From positions 558,001 through 622,000 of the forward strand of contig CBDCZB010000004.1 in NCBI GenBank assembly GCA_965224415.1: a stretch of DNA of 64,000 bases, in the 5' to 3' direction. The translations under genes were made by a program, and so were the position numbers. Below are positions 34,564-42,520 of the stretch, piece after piece; positions within the stretch are counted from its first letter, which is position 1; each line of letters starts with the position of its first letter. Below the pieces are notes generated by a model. The model was not told where the DNA came from and ran no database searches. It worked only from the letters and a program-made list of their open reading frames with translations. This stretch comes from DAOUJI01 sp965224415 (GTDB lineage: Bacteria > Chloroflexota > Dehalococcoidia > Lucifugimonadales > JAGWBF01).

Positions 34564-35670
34564 ATGGTAACGACGATTGACGAGAGGGCGGAGGTCTTCT
34601 CCCGCCCTGCGGCGCGGTTCGACGCAGACGGCAACCTGGAGGTGCGGGCATCGTCAGCCCTGGGCTGCCGCCGCGCCCTCTGGTACGCCGCAACGGGCTA
34701 CGAGCCCACGAATCCTCCCAGTGAGGACTCGCTGACGGCGATGGAGGCGGGCAACGCCCTGGAGCCGGTGGTGGTGCGGGCGATGGAGCGGGCGGGCTGG
34801 AAGGTCGATGCCCCCGACCCCCAGGACCCAAAGCAGGTGGCGGTGCGCATCGGCCCCAGCCTGATGGTCACGGGACACCCGGACGGCACGGTGCGGATGC
34901 CGATAGAGGGAGACCAAGCGGCTGCGCCCCAGCTCTTTCTCTTCGAGGGAGAGCCGCAGGGTCCCGCCTACGGCGACCCAATGGTCGTCGAGATCAAGAC
35001 GCGGGGACCGGAGGCGTTCAAGCGCTGGCAGACGCTGGGAGCCGAGCGCAGCCACCCGGCGTCGGTGGCCCAGGCCGCCCTCTACTCGCTCGGTGAGTTC
35101 GGCGACCTGCGCGATGCGGTCATCGCCACGATGGACACGGGGGCTCGCACCTGGGACTGGGAGCGGATTCCCGCCCACCGGCTGGAGAGGGCCTTGCAGG
35201 ACGCCAGCGAGTGGCTCGGTGAGCTTGCCGCTCACCACGTACGTAGCGGGCCTGACCCCGACGCGCTGCCGGAGCGGGACTTCTCCGCAACCAGCTGGCA
35301 GTGCCGAAGCTGCCCCTTCCTGGCGGTCTGCCTGCCGGGAACGGCGGAAGCGAGCGAAGAGACGGAGAACGAGACAGAGACAGAGGAGGTGAGCGACGAA
35401 GAGGCACGGGACGCGGTGGCGGCCTACGCAGAGGCTCAGGAATCCATCAAGGAGCCTGAGAAGGCCAAGCGCGCCGCGCTGGACACCCTGAAGGCGTGGA
35501 TGCGCCGGCAGGGGGACTCCAAGGCGACGGTGGGGGGCCGGACGGTCACCCTCGTCAGCTCGACCAGGTACTCCGTGAACCACCGGAGGCTCAACGAGGC
35601 GCTCGACCCGGAGGTCCGGGCCGAGATCGTCACGGAGAGCGAGTCGGAGTACGTGCGGGTGAACACCTAG
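34564..35670 (+). CDS. PD-(D/E)XK nuclease with Fe-S cysteines (RecB/Cas4/AddB-like)
   Basis: A 368-residue protein. SALGCRRALWYAATG supplies the first cysteine, EAGNALEPVVVRAMERAGW the helical segment, TGHPDGTV the Asp and MVVEIKTRGPEAF the E-x-K of the PD-(D/E)XK active site. WQCRSCPFLAVC supplies three further cysteines, so a [4Fe-4S] cluster like that of Cas4/AddB is likely. The C-terminal 110 residues are a charged helical extension and a small domain (KATVGGRTVTLVSSTRYSV). It probably resects DNA for the Rad52-like annealing protein encoded three genes upstream. Confidence 0.85.
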   Translation: MVTTIDERAEVFSRPAARFDADGNLEVRASSALGCRRALWYAATGYEPTNPPSEDSLTAMEAGNALEPVVVRAMERAGWKVDAPDPQDPKQVAVRIGPSLMVTGHPDGTVRMPIEGDQAAAPQLFLFEGEPQGPAYGDPMVVEIKTRGPEAFKRWQTLGAERSHPASVAQAALYSLGEFGDLRDAVIATMDTGARTWDWERIPAHRLERALQDASEWLGELAAHHVRSGPDPDALPERDFSATSWQCRSCPFLAVCLPGTAEASEETENETETEEVSDEEARDAVAAYAEAQESIKEPEKAKRAALDTLKAWMRRQGDSKATVGGRTVTLVSSTRYSVNHRRLNEALDPEVRAEIVTESESEYVRVNT

Positions 35671-35696
35671 ACGCTTCCCCTGTTGGGAGCGCAGGA

Positions 35697-35730
35697 CGGG
35701 GCCGTCTTCCCTCTATCGGGAGCGGCCTCG
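35697..35730 (+). terminator. Intergenic GC hairpin
   Basis: Arms CGGGGCCG (35697-35704) and CGGCCTCG (35723-35730), one G-T pair, followed by CTCTCATTC. Lies in the 118-bp spacer before ssb; same family as the other intergenic hairpins. Confidence 0.5.
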
Positions 35731-35788
35731 CTCTCATTCAAGACGGGCGCGGGGGACACCGCGCTACCACACACACAAGGAGAATCAC

Positions 35789-36172
35789 ATGTCACGCACC
35801 ATCAACAAAGTCGAGCTTTTGGGCAGGGTCGGAACGGATCCGGAGATGCAGTACACCCCCGGCGGCGCCGCCGTCACCAAGCTGCGGCTGGCGACCGACC
35901 GCTACCGCAAGGACGCCGAGAACGAGACGGATTGGCACAACATCGTGGTCTGGGGCGCCACTGCGGAGGCCGTGAACCAGTACGTCGGGACGGGCCAGCG
36001 CATCTACGTCGCGGGCCGCCTCGTCCAGAACTCCTGGGAGGGCGACGACGGCCAGCGCCGCCACCGCACCGAGATTCACGCCTCCGAGGTCGTGTTCCTC
36101 GACTCCCACAACGGGAACGGCACCGGCGACGCCGCGGACATCGAGCAGCCGGTCGGCGCCTCTCCCTTCTAG
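35789..36172 (+). CDS. ssb: Single-stranded DNA-binding protein
   Basis: A 127-residue SSB with a full OB fold: INKVELLGRVGTDPEMQYTP, then AVTKLRLATD, DWHNIVVWG and GQRIYVAGRLVQNSW. A short NGNGTGDAAD linker ends in GASPF, a variant of the acidic tip (DDxPF) through which SSBs recruit partners. The element copy is shorter than typical housekeeping SSBs (about 150-180 residues). AAGGAGA precedes the ATG. Confidence 0.94.
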   Translation: MSRTINKVELLGRVGTDPEMQYTPGGAAVTKLRLATDRYRKDAENETDWHNIVVWGATAEAVNQYVGTGQRIYVAGRLVQNSWEGDDGQRRHRTEIHASEVVFLDSHNGNGTGDAADIEQPVGASPF

Positions 36173-36214
36173 TCCCACAACCGCAGAGTGACGCCTTCCC
36201 GAAGGCGCAACCAC

Positions 36215-36245
36215 GGGGCCGCTCTCACCTAAAGGGGGCGGCCCC
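36215..36245 (+). terminator. Intergenic GC hairpin
   Basis: Perfect arms GGGGCCGC (36215-36222) and GCGGCCCC (36238-36245), loop TCTCACCTAAAGGGG, followed by GCTGTCTTGTTC. A smaller hairpin CGCCTTC-CC-GAAGGCG (36192-36207) precedes it. It lies between ssb and the RadC-like gene. Confidence 0.55.
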
Positions 36246-36281
36246 GCTGTCTTGTTCTAACCGATAGCGAAGGAGGCCGAC

Positions 36282-36552
36282 ATGACCAGGAAGAAGACTT
36301 TCACCAAGGACGCTGTTCTGCTGAACGCGCTCCGCATCAACCTGAGCCTGCTGGGGGAGTTGGCGGTCCGCTACGACGTGGCGACGAGGCCGGAAGGCCC
36401 GGAGGACCCGCCCTCCATCGGCTGCCCCGAAGACGTGCGGAAGCTGCTGGGGCCGGAGATGTCCGGCCTGGCCCAGGAGCAGCTCCGGGTGCTGCTCCTG
36501 AACACCAAGAACCTGGTCGTCGGCCAGCGGGTCGTCTACCAGGGCAACGTGA
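36282..36552 (+). CDS. RadC/JAB-domain protein, exon 1 (split by a group II intron)
   Basis: The ATG at 36282 (AAGGAGG upstream) opens a RadC-like protein: PSIGCPEDVRKLLGPEMSGL, QEQLRVLLLNTKNLVVGQRV and VYQGN-V. The frame stops being RadC-like exactly at 36552, where a group II intron begins. Joining base 36552 to 39583 gives GNV-N-SSMIRPAEVLRP, the normal RadC sequence, with exon 2 at 39583-39818. The full protein is about 168 residues, lacking the N-terminal HhH domain of chromosomal RadC, as usual for element-borne copies. Read straight on without splicing, the frame ends at 36575. Confidence 0.85.
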
Positions 36553-37041
36553 GTGCGCCGCGTAACGCGGCATAGGATACCCGACTCAATCGGGAGAGAC
36601 TCGGAGGAAGTCCCTGGGCCAACCGACCCACCTCACAGCGAAAGCTTAGGGGGACAATAGCATGTCGGTAAAGCGGCTACGGTCTGAAAGCGTTGTAAGG
36701 CCGGTTCCGCAAGGCCCGCGCGATACGGTGAAAGCTAGACTGCCTGAACCCCAGTTCCCAGTCGGTGTTTGCCCTCACCCGCCGGTAGAACGCTTGTAAC
36801 CCGGCGCCACTCATTGCACTGGCCTGTTGATGTGACCAGTGTACCTCCGATGAGTGGACACTGACCCATGCGGTCAATTAAGGGAACGAACGGGGCACCT
36901 AAGTCGCGCTAGAACGTCCTATGTCGAATTCACTGAAGGGGAAATACGGCCCAAGAGCCACTTGGGAAAACGGCTGGGGCACAAATGGAAGGTACGGCTA
37001 CCATCCGTGGCCTATCACAGCAACGTTCATGCACAAACTTC

Positions 37042-37461
37042 TTATCGTGAAGGCACAGGAGTAACGCCCACGATCTGCACGACCTGCCCCTTACTCACGA
37101 CGCTCCGACCTCCCAATGGCGCTCGAAGCGGAACATCAACGCTAACTGGAACAGGTACACAGCCTTGAAACGGTGTGGAGAAGACGACTACCTCGACTTG
37201 TACCTCGTCGTCTGTCTCCCGCAATGACAACACATGTGGGGATGGGGCTCCAACGCAAGAGTCAACCTGGATCGGGAGCCACTGCTGGGAACCTAAATCC
37301 ACTGCATTCACCACCTCCACGTCGCTGCGCCACACACCCCCACCGAGGTAATACCACGCCAGAAAACAGGCCGCAAAGACCACCAGCGCAGTTACCGCAA
37401 CTGCGACAACTAAAGGGACTAGGCGACCGGGCAAGAATCCTCTTGCCCCACTGTTCGTCAT
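37042..37461 (-). CDS. Small membrane protein encoded antisense within the group II intron
   Basis: A 139-residue protein on the minus strand. MTNSGARGFLPGR leads into a membrane helix (LVPLVVAVAVTALVVFAACF), then a beta-rich extracytoplasmic domain with two cysteines (QVDSCVGAPSPHVLSLRE...STPFQGCVPVPV), which may form a disulfide. The ATG at 37461 has GGAG five bases upstream, and the codon pattern and domain layout look like a real gene. It has the general form of short actinobacterial/Chloroflexota anchored proteins of unknown function. Carriage of an unrelated gene upstream of the maturase, opposite to intron transcription, is rare. Confidence 0.65.
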   Translation of the reverse strand: MTNSGARGFLPGRLVPLVVAVAVTALVVFAACFLAWYYLGGGVWRSDVEVVNAVDLGSQQWLPIQVDSCVGAPSPHVLSLRETDDEVQVEVVVFSTPFQGCVPVPVSVDVPLRAPLGGRSVVSKGQVVQIVGVTPVPSR

Positions 37462-37687
37462 AAGGTCTCCTCTGGTTGGCCGCGCCTTGCCATTGGGTTC
37501 CATCCCCATGGCACCACGTTGAGAGTAGCCGAACCAACTCCCCGAAGTCAAACGGAACGCGGGATTGCCTACGGGGGGAGACCCCTATGGCAACGGAGCC
37601 CTCGTAGTAGTCCGAGCCGGGGAAAGCCCGGCACATGGCGAAGGAGGGCAGGTGGTTTCGACGGAATACGACAGAGAGGTACTCGTG

Positions 37688-39477
37688 ATGAGAACTGCTG
37701 AAACTGTACTGAACGTCATACGCGATCGCGGAGAGCGAGGATTGCCGCTGGAGGACATCTATCGGCAACTGTACAACCGGGAACTCTACCTGCGGGCCTA
37801 CGGTCGTCTCTACTCAAACCAGGGAGCGATGACCAAGGGAACCACCGCAGAGACCGTGGACGGTATGTCACTGGCGAAAATCGACCGCATCATCGACGAG
37901 CTTCGTCACGAGCGGTTCCGATGGACGCCGGTGCGACGGGTCAACATTCCCAAGCCTAACGGCAAGACCCGTCCCTTGGGCATACCGACGTGGACGGACA
38001 AGCTGCTGCAAGAGGTCATCCGGATGATTCTGGAAGCCTACTACGAACCGCAGTTCTCCGACCATTCCCACGGCTTTCGGCCCGACCGGGGTGCCACACC
38101 GCATTGAGCGAGGTGGTCAACCACTGGACCGGTGTCCGCTGGTTCGTCGAGGGCGACATCAAGGGGTGCTTCGACAACATAGACCACGAGGTCATGCTGT
38201 CGGTGCTCGGAGAGAAGCTCCACGACAACCGATTCCTACGCTTGCTCAAGTACCTACTGAACGCAGGCTACATGGAGGATTGGAAGTATGGCCGCACGCT
38301 CAGCGGTACGCCGCAAGGCGGCGTGGTCAGCCCGATCCTCGCCAACGTCTACCTAGACCGGTTGGACAAGTACGTCGAAACGGTGCTCATACCAGCCCAC
38401 ACCCGGGGCACTAAGCGAAGCGTCAACCTTACGTGGAATAACCTGAGAAGACACGCGGTCAAGGCAAGGAAGAAGGGCAATCACGCTGAAGCGGCACAAT
38501 TGCGCCAAGAAGCGCAGCGCCTGCCGTCCAGTGACCCCTTCGACCCCAACTACCGGCGGCTTCGCTACGTCCGCTACGCAGACGACTTCGTGATGGGCTT
38601 CTCCGGGCCAAAGGCCGAAGCCGGGCAGATAAAGGAGTCCTTGGAGACATTCCTGCACGACTCGCTCAAGCTGGAGCTATCCAAGGAAAAGACTCTCATC
38701 ACTCACGCCACCAGCCAGGCGGCGGGGTTCCTCGGCTACGAACTCGTGAACCAACAGGCCAACGACAAACTCGACCGCAACGGGCGGCGGAAAGTCAATG
38801 GCCGAATTGGTCTGCGGGTTCCCGCCAAAGTCATCGAACAACACCGCCGCGCTTACATGAGCAACGGCAAACCGGCAGACCGCCCCGTACTCATACACGA
38901 TGATGACTATAGCATCGTGAGCAGGTATCAAGCGGAATTCCGGGGAGTCGTGCAGTACTACCTGCTGGCCCTGAACGTCTCCCACCTAAAGAGGCTGGAA
39001 TGGGTCATGGGACAGTCGCTGGCCAAGACCCTTGCGAACAAGCACAAGTCCACGCGCCGGAAGATATTCCGCCGCCACAAGAGCACCGTGCAAACCGAGC
39101 ACGGCGAACGGGCTTGCCTCAAGGTCGAATACCAGCGGGGCGAGGGGAAACGCCCACTGGTGGCACAGTTCGGTGGCATACCCCTGAAGCGGAACAGGCA
39201 GGCCGTCCTCGTAGACCAGCAGCCCCAGCCGTACAGGTTTGAACGCAGCGAGCTTATCCAACGGCTCCTAGCGAACGAATGTGAAATGTGCGGGTCAACG
39301 GTGGACGTGCAAGTCCACCACGTCCGCGCCCTACGCGACCTGAACGTCAAAGGCCAAGGTGAAAAGCCCTTGTGGATACAGATTATGGCGACCCGACGGC
39401 GCAAGACCCTTGTGGTCTGCCGTCCCTGCCACCTGAACGTCCACGGAGGTAGTTGGCAACCGCGTAAGCAGAAATAA
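37688..39477 (+). pseudogene. Group II intron reverse transcriptase/maturase, one frameshift
   Basis: About 596 residues in two frames. The first (ATG 37688, GAGAGGT upstream) holds RT motifs 0-2: AYGRLYSNQGAMTKGTTAET, WTPVRRVNIPKPNGKTRPLG and SHGFRPDRG. One base is missing near 38092 (GGGGTGCCAC where GGGTTGCCAC or similar is expected), after which the second frame continues with DIKGCFDNIDHE, SGTPQGGVVSPILANVYLD, the catalytic RYADDFVMGF, maturase domain X, and an HNH nuclease domain (CEMCGSTVDVQVHHVRAL, CRPCHLNVHGG). All catalytic parts are present, so a single correction would give a working protein. Confidence 0.88.
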
Positions 39478-39485
39478 CCACTGGA

Positions 39486-39519
39486 GAGCCGGATGCAGTG
39501 AAAGCTGCACGTCCGGTTC
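39486..39519 (+). ncRNA. Group II intron domain V (catalytic hairpin)
   Basis: A 34-nt hairpin beginning GAGCCGGATG with the AGC catalytic triad, a stem ending in a GAAA tetraloop (GTGAAAGC) and the two-base bulge region (ACG) before CCGGTTC. It matches the bacterial domain V consensus closely and lies 8 bp after the maturase stop. Confidence 0.88.
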
Positions 39520-39582
39520 GGAGGGGGGCCGACGGAAAAGTGCTTCGGGCAACCGGAGTAACTCGCCGGCGGCCTACCCTAC

Positions 39583-39818
39583 ACTCGTCGATGATCCGGC
39601 CGGCCGAGGTGCTGCGCCCCGCCGTCATGGAGGCCGTTCCCAGCATCATCGTCTGCCATAACCACCCCAGCCAGGACCCGACGCCCAGCCCGGAGGACGC
39701 CGCCATCACCAGGGAGCTGGCACAGGCGGGCAAGCTCCTGGGCATCGAGCTGCTGGACCACGTGGTCATCGGCGGGGAGCGGTCCGTCAGCCTCAAGGAA
39801 CGGGGCCTCATGTCCTGA
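39583..39818 (+). CDS. RadC/JAB-domain protein, exon 2
   Basis: Continues exon 1 (36282-36552) after intron removal: SSMIRPAEVLRPAVMEAVPS, IIVCHNHPSQDPTPSPEDAA and VVIGGERSVSLKERGLM. The JAMM metalloprotease-like signature is complete (Glu in AEV, HxH in CHNHPS, Asp in SPED). RadC-family JAB proteins are common on plasmids and phages and may act in DNA repair or as deubiquitinase-like hydrolases; the true activity is unknown. A second JAB protein of the PRTRC type is encoded at 46894-47601. Confidence 0.85.
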
Positions 39819-39897
39819 CGGCCCACGCCGTCCGGCTCTCACGCGGGGGACATGCTCCCCAGCGCGTCGCTCTCAACCCACACGCAAGGAGGTCGCA

Positions 39898-40524
39898 ATG
39901 CTCGCGACTCACACTATAGACCCCGAAGACCTGTTCACGATAAGCGCAGGCGGCTTCAACGCCACCGCCGACGCCTTCGCCCGCGACGACCGGACGGACG
40001 GCCTCTGGTTCGTCTCGATGGTCGGCTCCCAGACGGCGCTGAAGGCGATCTGGGCGTCGCTGCTCAAGCAGCCGCCCGACGTCGCCCACATCATCAGGGG
40101 CGCCGACGGCATGTCGCTCCACGGCGGCTACCAGCGGTGCATCATCCCGTACGAGACCATCGGCACCTGGACGACCAAGATCGCCCGCCTGCCCGTGTCC
40201 GGCGGCTGGCACGCGCTCGTCTATACGAAGACCGCGGAGTTTGGCTACGAGAAGGACTCCTTCCTCCTTCTGGCGCAGTCGGAGGAGGAGGCCCCGGCTC
40301 TCCATCACCGGTTCCTCGACAAGCGCAGCCCGCTCCCCCTCCACGGCTCCTGGGCGGGCTGGCTCTGGGAGCGGGGCATCGAGGAAGAGGAGATAGTCCC
40401 CCTGCAATCGGTGGGCGTCTCCGCCTACCGGTGCTCTCCCAAGGCCAAGAAGCTGCGGGACGACCTGTCCGACGCCGTTGCGTCGGGCAGGCTGACGCTG
40501 CCCAGGGAGGCGTCCGATGGATAG
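39898..40524 (+). CDS. Hypothetical element protein
   Basis: A 208-residue soluble protein, not recognised. Notable parts are DDRTDGLWFVSMVGSQTALK, a WTTKIARLPVSGGWHALVYT strand pair, and a C-terminal QSVGVSAYRCSPKAKKLRDD. It follows the RadC-like gene (79 bp) and overlaps the next gene by 8 bp. GGAGG lies 6 bp before the ATG. Similar proteins next to methyltransferase and helicase genes are known only as element-borne unknowns. Confidence 0.65.
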   Translation: MLATHTIDPEDLFTISAGGFNATADAFARDDRTDGLWFVSMVGSQTALKAIWASLLKQPPDVAHIIRGADGMSLHGGYQRCIIPYETIGTWTTKIARLPVSGGWHALVYTKTAEFGYEKDSFLLLAQSEEEAPALHHRFLDKRSPLPLHGSWAGWLWERGIEEEEIVPLQSVGVSAYRCSPKAKKLRDDLSDAVASGRLTLPREASDG

Positions 40525-40924
40525 GACGCTGAAGCGGGCCAAGCGCAACAACAAGCGGCGCGGACAGCGCAACCACGGGGCCTGGCAGCGGTTCTCCCCC
40601 GACGGGAAGACCTGCCGCTACTGCGAGCACGACGGCTCGCAGCACCTCTGCCGATCGGCGCAGCCCCATTTCTTCCGGCCCGCGACGGAGGCGGAGCGGC
40701 GGGACCCCTCGGTCATGCTCTACCGCCACACACTGCCGGGCGGCGGCTCGATGCTGGTGCGGCGGATGACCGTCGCCAACCACGCCGAGCTTGTCACCGC
40801 CTTCTGCACGGCCTGCGCCGAGAGCATCGGGACGCACCAGGTCCTGTGCTACCAGCGCAACGTGGCTATTGGCGAGGTGGTCGGCATCGACACTCGCCAC
40901 AAGGACCTGGCAATCGCCGCCTGA
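40517..40924 (+). CDS. Small zinc-finger-like hypothetical protein
   Basis: A 135-residue protein. A very basic start (MDRTLKRAKRNNKRRGQRNH) is followed by a probable zinc knuckle (CRYCEHDGSQHLCRSAQPH) and a second Cys pair (FCTACAESIGTHQVLC). This composition suggests nucleic-acid binding. It overlaps the previous gene by 8 bp and lies 37 bp before the methyltransferase gene. Confidence 0.65.
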   Translation: MDRTLKRAKRNNKRRGQRNHGAWQRFSPDGKTCRYCEHDGSQHLCRSAQPHFFRPATEAERRDPSVMLYRHTLPGGGSMLVRRMTVANHAELVTAFCTACAESIGTHQVLCYQRNVAIGEVVGIDTRHKDLAIAA

Positions 40925-40961
40925 CGCGGCGCACGACACCAGACAAGAAAGGAGAAACGAC

Positions 40962-42011
40962 ATGAGACTCGCTGCACAAGCCAAAGGGGGCTACTACCCG
41001 ACTCCCGAGCGGGTGGTGGACCTGATCGCAGAGCTGATCCACACTCCCACCGGCTACTACCACCGGGGCCGGGAGACCATCCGCGTCCTCGACCCCTGCT
41101 GCGGGGCCGGGGACGCTCTAGAGCGGTTGGCCGAACGCCTGGACAGGCCCAACGCCCTGTCCATCGAGACCTACGGCGTGGAGTTGCACCGGGACAGGGC
41201 CGAGGAGGCCGAGAAGCGGCTCCACCGAACCCTGGCCTCGGACCTGTTCGCCACGTCGATAGCGAACGGGGCCTTCGGCCTGCTGCTGCTCAATCCGCCG
41301 TATGACTTTGATTCCGAAGACAAGCGGACGGAGCACGCCTTCCTAACGCACTGCACGCGCTACCTGGCCGACGCGGGGTTGCTGGTCTTCATCGTGCCCC
41401 GGCAGCGCCTCGCGGTCTCGGCACGCTACCTGTCCACTCACTACGGGCGTATGCGCTGCTGGGGCTTCCCAGACCCTGAGCGGGAGGTCTTCGACCAGGT
41501 GGTGCTCATGGGCTACCGCAAGACGGACCCCGTTCCCGACGCCACAGCCGAGAGCATGGCGCTGGAGTGGGCGGTGGGGGAGCCAGAGCCGCTGCACTCC
41601 CAACGCAACTCCTATTCCCACCCGGAGTACACGCCCGCCACGACCCCAAGCGGCGACGTCCTGTTCACTACCCGCACCGTCGATCCGGTCTCGGCGGCAG
41701 CTGAGGCTCGCCGGTCCGGGCTCTGGGCCAGCACGGAGATAACCGACTCCCTGTGGCCCGCGAAGGACAGCCGCACCCGGCCGCTGATGCCCCTGCGACG
41801 GGGGCACATGGCGATGCTGGTGGCGGCGGGCTTCCTCGACAACCTGGTGCTCGAAGGCGACGACAGGCGCATCCTGGTCAAGAGCCGCACGTCGAAGGAT
41901 ATGGTGCTGGTGGAGGACGCCCCGGAGAAGGAGGTCCACCGCGAGAAGCTGACGACGACCGTCGTGGCCCTCGACCTCGACGACGGACGGATCGAGGACA
42001 TCGCCGCCTAG
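40962..42011 (+). CDS. DUF6094-like N6-adenine DNA methyltransferase
   Basis: A 349-residue S-adenosylmethionine-dependent methyltransferase. GGYYPTPERVVDLIAELI is followed by motif I VLDPCCGAGDALERLA, the acidic loop YGVELHRDRAEEAEKR and the catalytic motif IV LLLNPPYDFDSED, typical of N6-adenine enzymes. The C-terminal half (about 150 residues) may recognise the target. The layout agrees with DUF6094 proteins of plasmids and phages, which often accompany a large helicase as here. No matching restriction enzyme is seen nearby, so an orphan or anti-restriction role is likely. Confidence 0.82.
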   Translation: MRLAAQAKGGYYPTPERVVDLIAELIHTPTGYYHRGRETIRVLDPCCGAGDALERLAERLDRPNALSIETYGVELHRDRAEEAEKRLHRTLASDLFATSIANGAFGLLLLNPPYDFDSEDKRTEHAFLTHCTRYLADAGLLVFIVPRQRLAVSARYLSTHYGRMRCWGFPDPEREVFDQVVLMGYRKTDPVPDATAESMALEWAVGEPEPLHSQRNSYSHPEYTPATTPSGDVLFTTRTVDPVSAAAEARRSGLWASTEITDSLWPAKDSRTRPLMPLRRGHMAMLVAAGFLDNLVLEGDDRRILVKSRTSKDMVLVEDAPEKEVHREKLTTTVVALDLDDGRIEDIAA

Positions 42012-42041
42012 CTCGGACGGCTCACCCCGAGCCGCGCAACG

Positions 42042-42074
42042 AGGCCCCGTTGGTTCATTCGACGTGCGGGGCCT
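42042..42074 (+). terminator. Intergenic GC hairpin
   Basis: Arms AGGCCCCG (42042-42049) and CGGGGCCT (42067-42074) around TTGGTTCATTCGACGTG. A smaller hairpin CGGCTC-ACCCC-GAGCCG (42018-42034) precedes it, directly after the methyltransferase stop; the same small hairpin (CGGCTC-GCAC-CGAGCCG type) recurs at about 42343-42359 after the next gene. Confidence 0.5.
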
Positions 42075-42131
42075 TCGCTCTATCGGAACGACTCTGAAGA
42101 CCCCTCTTATCAAGGAAAGGAAGGTCGAAAG

Positions 42132-42341
42132 ATGCAGACCACCATGACGCTCGAAGCCTGTTGCCGGTGCGGGCAGCCCATCGCCCCCGGCGAACCGGCC
42201 ATGCAGACCGCCTCGGTGGACCTGGACATGAACGGCAGGGCCGTGTCCTCGCCGGTGAAGGCATACCACCTGACGGGACGCTGCTACGACGACGCAAAAG
42301 CTGCCGAGACCGCCCGCAGGGAGACCCTGAAAGCCGCATAG
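42132..42341 (+). CDS. Small zinc-ribbon-like protein
   Basis: A 69-residue protein with CCRCGQPIAPGEPAM near the N-terminus and a partner HLTGRCYDDAK, which together could hold one zinc ion. The family is not recognised; such short proteins are common between element genes. AAGGAAAGGAAGG precedes the ATG. The 180 bp after it hold only hairpins and an AGGAGG ribosome site for the helicase. Confidence 0.6.
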   Translation: MQTTMTLEACCRCGQPIAPGEPAMQTASVDLDMNGRAVSSPVKAYHLTGRCYDDAKAAETARRETLKAA

Positions 42342-42520
42342 ACGGCTCGCACCGAGCCGCACTCACGAGGCCCGCCGACTGCGCGGGTTCGCACGTTCAA
42401 GCAACCGCCTGGGGACGTTTCCGGGGACCCGCGACACGCAAACGTCCCCACCGGGGGCGTGGTGCGTCTAGGTTCCCGGCGTCGTCCTCCGGCCCACCAC
42501 GGAATAGGAGGACGACTCAC

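Larger units (their letters stand above)
36553..39582 (+). mobile_element. Group II intron with reverse transcriptase and an antisense cargo gene
   Basis: The 5' end GTGCG (36553) fits the GUGYG consensus. Domain V is 39486-39519 (GAGCCGG...GTTC, 34 nt) with the AGC triad and a GAAA tetraloop. Domain VI follows, and the intron ends ...CCTAC (39582), fitting the AY 3' end. Removing 36553-39582 restores the RadC-like frame exactly. A conserved stretch around 37560-37650 (GCCTACGG, GTAGTAGTCCGAG, GGGGAAAGCC) precedes the reverse transcriptase. At 3,030 bp it is longer than most bacterial introns of this type; the excess corresponds to an antisense gene at 37042-37461. Confidence 0.88.
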
